From NCBI RefSeq assembly GCF_040802235.1, contig NC_133170.1, forward strand, positions 48,617,501-48,681,500: a stretch of 64,000 nucleotides of DNA, in the 5' to 3' direction. This DNA comes from Manis javanica. Taxonomy: Eukaryota > Chordata > Mammalia > Pholidota > Manidae. Below, in pieces: positions 58,055-64,000 of the stretch. Every line of letters begins with the position of its first letter. Positions within the stretch are counted from its first letter, which is position 1. The notes below the pieces were generated by a model. The model ran no database searches, was not told the origin of the DNA, and saw nothing but the letters and a program-made list of their open reading frames with translations. The translations under genes and the position numbers were made by a program.

Positions 58055-58745
58055 ACTCTTTATTTTGCTCAAAGTGGTATCACCCGAATGTAGGTCTGCA
58101 AGTACTAAAGCTAGCACTGCCAGTTTTCATTTTTTAAATATCAGTTAGATCTCTTTTCACCTGTAGTTTTGCCCCTTCATTTCTTTCTTACTCCATTGCA
58201 CTTTACATGTTGAAGAAACCGGGTCATCTCTTCTGTATAGTTCGCCCCAGGCTGGCTTTGCAGGTTGCGTTCCCACGGGGTGGTTTCATATCTGTTTTTG
58301 GCCTCTGTATGTCCTGGGAATTGGTATTTGAATCTAGAGGCTTAAGCACATTCAGATTTGAGTCTTAGGTGGTAATGTGTCTCATGAAGAGGTGCATATT
58401 TTCTCATTTTCTTCTATTTGCTTTAGAAATAGCCACTGATTCTTGGTGCTTATGTCCTTAATTTATTACCAGTAAATGGCGCTATTCCAATTCTATCATT
58501 GTTCATTTACCTGTTGAAGTATTTCTATAGAGAAACTTCCCCTCCTCTACTATTCGGTAATGTGGTGTACAGTTTTAGAAAAAAAGCAGGATATGGTTTT
58601 CGTTTTATTTACCCATGCTCAAAATAAAGTCGGATTCCTAGCATCCTCCCAAAAAGTGGCCAATTAATCTTTTGTATCATTGGGAACTCATGAATATAAG
58701 CATATTCTATTTGTTTCGGTCATTGTAGTTGTGATTGATAATCTC
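58055..58745 (+). mobile_element. Ancient mammal-wide repeat, family uncertain
   Basis: Keeps the order of a long consensus I recall but cannot name with certainty: ATTGCACTTTACATGTTGAA, GAAACCGGGTCATCTC, TTTGAATCTAGAGGCTTAAG, TTCTATAGAGAAACTTCCCC and TTTGTATCATTGGGAACTCA. It may be an L1M-related 3' region. Strand is given only as read. Confidence 0.5.
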
Positions 58746-58864
58746 TAGTGGGAGAGCATTTTCCTGCCTACATAGTGGTTAAAACTAGACTGGAGTACAG
58801 CTGTTCCCCCAGAAATAGTGGTGAGAAGAGAGAAGAGCCTGAAAATTTCTACCCCTCCTTTCTG

Positions 58865-59105
58865 ACCCTTGAAAGTCTTAGAACCAGAGAAAGGAAGGTG
58901 GCAGAGTGGAGGGAGTCCAGGTTTCAGTCACAGACAGTCCTGAGCTCTGTCACTTCCTCGCTGTGTGATGCTCTGTCTCTCCCTAAACCTCTCTGAGACT
59001 TTGTAAACATGAGAGTAACAATGTTTGCCTTCACTCTCCTATCAATTGAGAATATGCATGGGAGTATCCTGCCCAGTGCCTGACACACAGTAGGGATTTA
59101 ACTCA
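58865..59105 (+). mobile_element. MIR SINE
   Basis: CCTGAGCTCTGTCACTTCCT, CGCTGTGTGATGCTCTGTCT, AACCTCTCTGAGACTTTGTA, CCCAGTGCCTGACACACAGT: nearly full MIR order. Confidence 0.8.
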
Positions 59106-59994
59106 AGTTCCTCCCCTTTCCTGACCCACCCCACAAAGTCCCAGGGATATACTTGAGTCCAAGAAGCTGAGAGTTCTCAGCCCAGCCAGGGGCAAACTTA
59201 TGAAAAATAGCAACACTCTTAGAATAAATATGTTGTTCAAAGATTTAAGCTCATCCCTACCTGTAATTGTCTTTTTTCTTCCCTCTCTTCTTTGCTGTTT
59301 TCATCTAAAGGAAATTTTCATTCTCACCATTCAACAGAATTCATTTTCATTCCCTTAGTTCTCTGAGTAAAGTTAACTGGTGGTTCCAGAGTCCTTTCAT
59401 TGTAACACAAACTAGCTTCTACAACATTTGAAAAGATGGTCTTAGCCATAGCGCCATGGGCTTCCAGGCCCAAGGTGGGAACCCCCACACATACTTGGTT
59501 GGAAGGACTCCAGTTTCTAGGGAGGGTGGTTTTCTCTGGCCCCATTTCAGTTGTGCTGTGACAGTTGTCAGCCTTGCATCCCCCCACACACACACACCCC
59601 TCTTACATTGCTTTTTGTTACCCTTGACAGCCCCTCTAGATGTCCAATGTACTGCTCTACATTTTCCCAAGTTGTTGGTCACTTGTGAGAACATAGTATC
59701 ATAAAATACAAACATGCTTAGAAATTGCCATTTATTTTCAAAGAAAGAGAAATTCTTTCTCCAGACGCTGTAGCTGAACCAGGAGCTACTAGGTACATCC
59801 CAGTCAGTGGTTTACCCAGCCTGGGCGACCTCTGCCTGTCCAGCAGCAAAGGCGGATTCCAGCGAATTTTGCCACATTAACTTACACTTCATTGACAGGT
59901 AGATCTTTTTTCACGAAAGAAGCAAGTCATTTGCTAATGGCTTTATGTTGCTATAAGGTTTGACTGTATCTATGCAGAAACATTCAAGTGATCC
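59106..59994. other. Intron, nothing recognised
   Basis: Overlapping frames on both strands at 59324-59715 have no domain or splice support. Confidence 0.5.
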
Positions 59995-60165
59995 TTTGAT
60001 CCTTGGAATAATCCTGAGAAAGGCTAAGGAGACACTTCTATTCCTATTTATAAAATAGAAAAACAGAGCTCAGAGAGGTGGACTCAGGGTCACAGAGCTG
60101 TTGGACCCAGGACTAACACTCAGTTATCCTTCCTTCCCATCCAGCAGTCTCTGTGCTACCCCACC
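59995..60165 (-). mobile_element. MIR SINE fragment
   Basis: TTATAAAATAGAAAAACAGA, GCTCAGAGAGGTGGACTCAG and GGTCACAGAGCTGTTGGACC are a reversed MIR core. Confidence 0.75.
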
Positions 60166-61599
60166 CTGATTCTCTCTGGACAGTTTAAGGTCCCACTTTT
60201 GCACGCCTATCTTCCCTGATGAGACAGCACCTGGCCTCTGCTCTTGAACTTCCAGCCGATGCTCCTGCTGTATCTTATCACCTTTCCTTTCAGTCATCCA
60301 TCACGTAGGGGGGTCCTTCATTCGCCTGTAAGTATTTATTCCCCCCCAATCTGCACCCCTGATAGTAGGAAACCAGATACCCTCTGGTGCTTATGGTCAA
60401 GTGGAAGAGCGATTTTATATATGATAATATAATTAATATATAATTATGTCAGAAATTTCCTATTTAATCGATTTTTAATGATTGTCTCTCTTGAAAGTAA
60501 ATTGGTAAAAGAATTGCCAATAGGTTAAAAAGAGAATCAGTGTGTATCCATACATCAGCCTGTAGTAAAGAGTAAGGAAATCTCAAGCTACCTTCTCATT
60601 TTCTGGCTGCTCTGCTTAGGAAAAGGGAGTGTGTGAATAAGCACAAAGTTGGGAAATAACCATTTAAGAGTTCTGAGCTTCCTGGCCATTTTTTTTTACA
60701 AGCTGAAGTAACACCAATGTGTTGTTTGGGATCTACAATGAGCAGTTTGCTTTACAGAACCAAATACATCTCTTGATACCAAGACAGGGACCTACAGGGG
60801 GTCTGTCTCTTTGTTATTACGGCACACTTGCCAGCAGGCTGTGGACTGCCTTCCCCCGCTCCCTGTGCCCAAACCCTATGTTATCGGAGTCTTCAGACAA
60901 AGCCTGTGCTCACTGGTTTTGTTTTCAGAAATGATATTTTCCTTGTGTTGGATCAGGAACCACAACTTTAAGCCTTTAGGAAGTCCATGAGGTCTGTCAA
61001 AGAACTGTACTCTGGTTTCCAAACACACACACAGACACACACACGTGCTGCCAGCTCCAAAAAGTCTTTAGGTTCATACAAAGAGAGTCAAGTGTGACCT
61101 TTGAGATGGAAAAAAAATAATCAGCAGGGATCAAAAATAGAAGTAACTCTATGTAATGTGGAACACATACCTCATTTTAAAACTATTATTACTATGCTCA
61201 GAGTAAGATCTTTGAGGAAAATGTGGTGATTTGAATTCATTCTTTCTTTATAGACAACTATTGAGATGTATGATTATATTAAAGAGTAAATCTGTATCAT
61301 CTTACATAACAAAAATATTCACTATTTAACATGTATAAAACCCACATATGCAACAGTCAATTAAATATTATAATTGAACAGCCTTTGGAGTCCTTCACCA
61401 TAACTCTAGCTCAACCAGTCAGTCTGACAGCTGAATTTCTCTGTCTGCATGGTTCAGCAGACACCAACTGATAAACAATTTTCTTCTGTTTAGAAAAACA
61501 AAATAATTTTTCCGTATGTGAGAATTCATCTTGCAATAGCTTGGGTGTTACGTTTTTCACCAATATTTAACAACTATCAAAAATTTTTTATTAGTATTT
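60166..61599. other. Intron, nothing firmly recognised
   Basis: 60170-60330 could be a decayed L2. A short CA/GACA tract is at about 61023-61045. No exon. Confidence 0.45.
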
Positions 61600-61830
61600 T
61601 GATTCTTTTGGAGAAAGCACTGTATAAGAAAAAGAGAACTAATCTTGAGGTTATAAGACCCAGATTCAAAAGCTAACTTAACCATAGATTCCTTCTGTGA
61701 TATTGGACAGTCATCTATTAAGTGGAGATGGTCACTCATGGACTTGGCTATCTAATGGGGTCATTGATGCAGGTTAAGTGAGATAATAAATAGCACTCAC
61801 AAAAGTATAAAGTAATGGATAATATAAGAC
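61600..61830 (+). mobile_element. MIR SINE fragment
   Basis: GAAAGCACTGTATAAGAAAA, CCCAGATTCAAAAGCTAACT, GTGATATTGGACAGTCATCT and GTTAAGTGAGATAATAAATA follow MIR order. Confidence 0.65.
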
Positions 61831-62689
61831 ATTATTATTCTTTAGGTTTTGTTTTCATACTTCATACACACTCAAATACTCTCAACAGCTGTGCAAATCT
61901 CTTTTTTAGTTGTAATTTATGCTTCACTTTCAAAAAATTTTTGGATTGTCTTATGATACAAGACACAGGTACAATAGACTCAATCAAACAAGGATGTAGA
62001 AACAGCAGCCAGACAATAATGGCAAGAGAAAGGAGAAGGAACTACTAACACTGAGCCTTAAAGTGACGAAGATTCCTCACAATCGGAACTAAAGGGAGAA
62101 CACACTGTTTGCCTGGTCTTTCTAGTCCGATTGAGAAAACTCTTCTTGTCCTTACACTTGTGTGTGTGTGTGACTTAAAATAGGCTTTATAGTTCATTAC
62201 CAAATATACTGTTTAGGAAACCAGGACTTTTGTTATTAAGGTGCTTCATTTGGCAAAATGTCATTGCTGCACATAAAAATGATTTCTTTATGACTCAGAC
62301 ATGCTCAAACTGATTTTAGAATATGTTAAATAAAAGCCACCTTTCTAGTGCTGTCCACACTTTGAATGAATGAGGAACATCCTTAAAAGAATTTAAGTCA
62401 TGTGTTTTCATAACATCTTTATATCACGTGAGGGGCACATATGTGCCTGCCATATTCATGTTCATATGCTCCAGGAATGACCCTAGCTGTGAGTTATATT
62501 AATAGCTCTTTAATTCTTTTCCTGGATTCCCTTAGTGATTCCTGGACCTTGGAGATGATATTAGGGAATGGAAAAATGAGTTCAATTTTTACCAAATTCA
62601 AATACACACTTGGGTTGAGGAAGAAAGCTCACCCCATAGACCCATGAAGTCTGGGAGGCTGCATCTCTCATTGGACAGATGCTGGTTTT
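61831..62689. other. Intron, nothing recognised
   Basis: Contains a short (TG)7 at about 62159-62172. No exon. Confidence 0.5.
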
Positions 62690-62860
62690 GTAACCACATA
62701 GACAGGAGTTTATTTCCAAGCTTTGGCATTTACTGGAAGCCTGTGGAAAGGTCAGTTGGTATACCTGATCCTTAGTTTCTTTATCTGCAAAATGGGACCA
62801 CCAACTCCAACTTGCAGGGTTGCTCTAACTATTAGAGGTACAATACCTGCCATCGAGATG
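62690..62860 (+). mobile_element. MIR SINE fragment
   Basis: CTTAGTTTCTTTATCTGCAA, AATGGGACCACCAACTCCAA and GCAGGGTTGCTCTAACTATT follow the MIR core. Confidence 0.7.
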
Positions 62861-63834
62861 GCAGCCAACACCTAAGTTGCTATAGTTCCACTATCCCTGA
62901 TCCACAATGGCAAAACCCCAAAATACCCAGAATCCAAAAGTATTTTTCATAACTCATTTGACAACAAAATCTCACCTACAACTCAAACATAATCTAACCT
63001 GAATTGATGTGAGGCTATTCTTTTGACTCTTATGTGGAATTGTAAAACAAAACCAGAAATATTTATGCATTTGGTTATGGGGGTCTACTCCAGACCCTGT
63101 TGGGGATCATGCCTAACAAATGACCCATCCACTAAATTACCTTTCTAAACTCTGAAAAATTCTGAATTTCCAAACACATCTAACCCCAGTGGTTTCAAAT
63201 AAGGAACTGGTGACACCTATTCTGTCACTCAGGCTGCAAATGTCCTGAATGTCTGGCATGTCAGAACACATGCTGAAAATAGAAATGCCATCTACTGCAT
63301 CCCTGATTCACAGGATCCTTCCCAGATCTCCACCCACCCACCCACCCACCCCATTTGTCCTGAGCTCTTTTGATTTGGTGTTTGTGTTGGGGGTCAGGGG
63401 GGCAGTTAATACTTTGGTAGCAGCGTGGTTCCCAGATCTGATCATTAAAAAGGTATTCCTTCTGCTGAACTGAAATCTGCCTCCCTGTAAATTCTACTTG
63501 TCCCTCTTTGCAGAGCTGAGAAAACAAAGGATAAGCCATCTCTATCTTCCAAGCAACTGGCCCTCAAATATTTGAAAAAAGTACTACTCTTTTTTAAGTC
63601 TTCTTTTTTATAGGCAAACAATCTCATTTCTTATCTCCAGTTGTCTTCTGACCCATTTCCAGGCCTCTTCTAGTTGTTCTGTATTTTGTTGGTTTTCCAC
63701 TTAACATGTGCTATCCAGAACAGAAAATATGGTCTTTGTCTTAAAAACTCTGTTTCCAACCATTGATAATCAATATTGTCTTCTCGGACCCCAGAGAGCA
63801 TCTTCATCATGACTGAAGTTATACATAGTGGGTG
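62861..63834. other. Intron, nothing recognised
   Basis: Includes the (CCCA)5 run at 63331-63352. No exon. Confidence 0.5.
63331..63352. repeat. (CCCA)n microsatellite
   Basis: Five CCCA units, a C-rich run on the + strand. Confidence 0.9.
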
Positions 63835-64000
63835 ATTCAGACCCAGTTTAAGTTCTGAGCCATCATTTATATAAGGCCTTAGGCAAGTTATATAAACTTT
63901 CAACCCCTTAGTCTCCCTCTCTGTACAATGGGGAGAATAACGTGAGCTTCATGTGCCTTGCTGTAAGGATCAAATATAGCACATGAAAAGTGTCTAGAAC
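63835..64000 (+). mobile_element. MIR SINE, running off the window end
   Basis: CCTTAGGCAAGTTATATAAA, CTTTCAACCCCTTAGTCTCC, CTGTACAATGGGGAGAATAA, then TGCTGTAAGGATCAAATATA and AAAGTGTCTAGAAC: MIR core and 3' part. Confidence 0.8.

Larger units (their letters stand above)
27090..64000 (+). other. RARB: RARB intron downstream of the beta1/beta3 exon
   Basis: From the GTAAGT donor to the window end no further RARB coding exon is recognisable: none of the beta2 N-terminus, the common B-region exon or the zinc-finger exons. In known RARB genes the shared exons lie far downstream, so a 37-kb exon-free stretch is expected. The 27-residue beta3-specific exon may lie in it, but I could not identify it. 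Confidence 0.75.

Noticed and set aside
57709..58056. Minus-strand 115-codon frame
   Set aside because: It contains a long Val-Cys repeat produced by the CA microsatellite; a chance frame.
63331..63352. G-quadruplex-forming element from the (CCCA)n run
   Set aside because: The complementary strand has five GGG tracts and could fold, but as a plain microsatellite in an intron there is no further support.
1..64000. Canonical DR5 retinoic acid response element as in the beta2 promoter
   Set aside because: I looked for paired half-sites with 5-bp spacing and found only isolated AGGTCA-like half-sites. A computed motif scan would be needed to exclude weak sites.
1..64000. CRISPR arrays, bacterial operons, riboswitches or intact viral genes
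   Set aside because: Nothing of the kind is present. All retroviral-type sequence is solo LTRs without internal genes, and the setting is mammalian nuclear DNA.

Overview
This is a window of mammalian nuclear DNA. It is AT-rich, CpG-poor and dominated by introns and interspersed repeats, with no compact operon-like genes. The one exon I can identify is at 26627-27089 on the + strand. It encodes the isoform-specific N-terminal (A) region of retinoic acid receptor beta, RARB, in its beta1/beta3 form: 59 codons from the ATG at 26912, ending in phase 1 at a strong GTAAGT donor. I read the rest as RARB intron or 5' flank: 1-26626 lies upstream of the exon and 27090-64000 lies downstream. Nearly all other open frames are shadows of L1, LTR or SINE repeats or are chance frames.

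Layout: (1) 333-11935 is a layered stack of L1 elements. An old 5'-truncated L1 (333-1259 and 11170-11935) was split by a full-length ~6.5-kb L1 (1260-11155, imperfect 14-bp target-site duplication). That L1 was split in ORF2 by a 5'-truncated L1 (5753-7124, perfect 15-bp TSD). Unequal exchange between the two homologous L1 3' ends then made a 2,017-bp tandem duplication (6600-8616 and 8617-10633) in which I see no differences. (2) 12062-14472 holds three MaLR/MLT1-class solo LTRs. (3) 14473-26626 carries old L1 fragments, a HAL1/L1M-like stretch, a MER20 hAT element, MIRs and L2s. (4) 26627-27089 is the RARB exon, with three short upstream ORFs in its 5'UTR. (5) 27090-64000 is intron with MIR, L2, L1, MLT1, two long CA repeats, a 104-bp young L1 stub with a perfect TSD, and several unique blocks that may be conserved regulatory sequence.

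Organism: a placental mammal, shown by MIR, L2, MLT1, MER20 and L1. I recognise no lineage-specific SINE (no Alu, B1/B2, CAN, Bov-tA, PRE-1 or ERE type). The only recently active family visible is an L1. This fits a lineage without abundant young SINEs. A pangolin is my best guess from the L1 3' end, but that is low-confidence inference.

I found no new multi-gene system. The most unusual structure is the four-layer L1 stack with its apparently perfect 2-kb tandem duplication. It is either a very recent recombination product or an assembly artefact.
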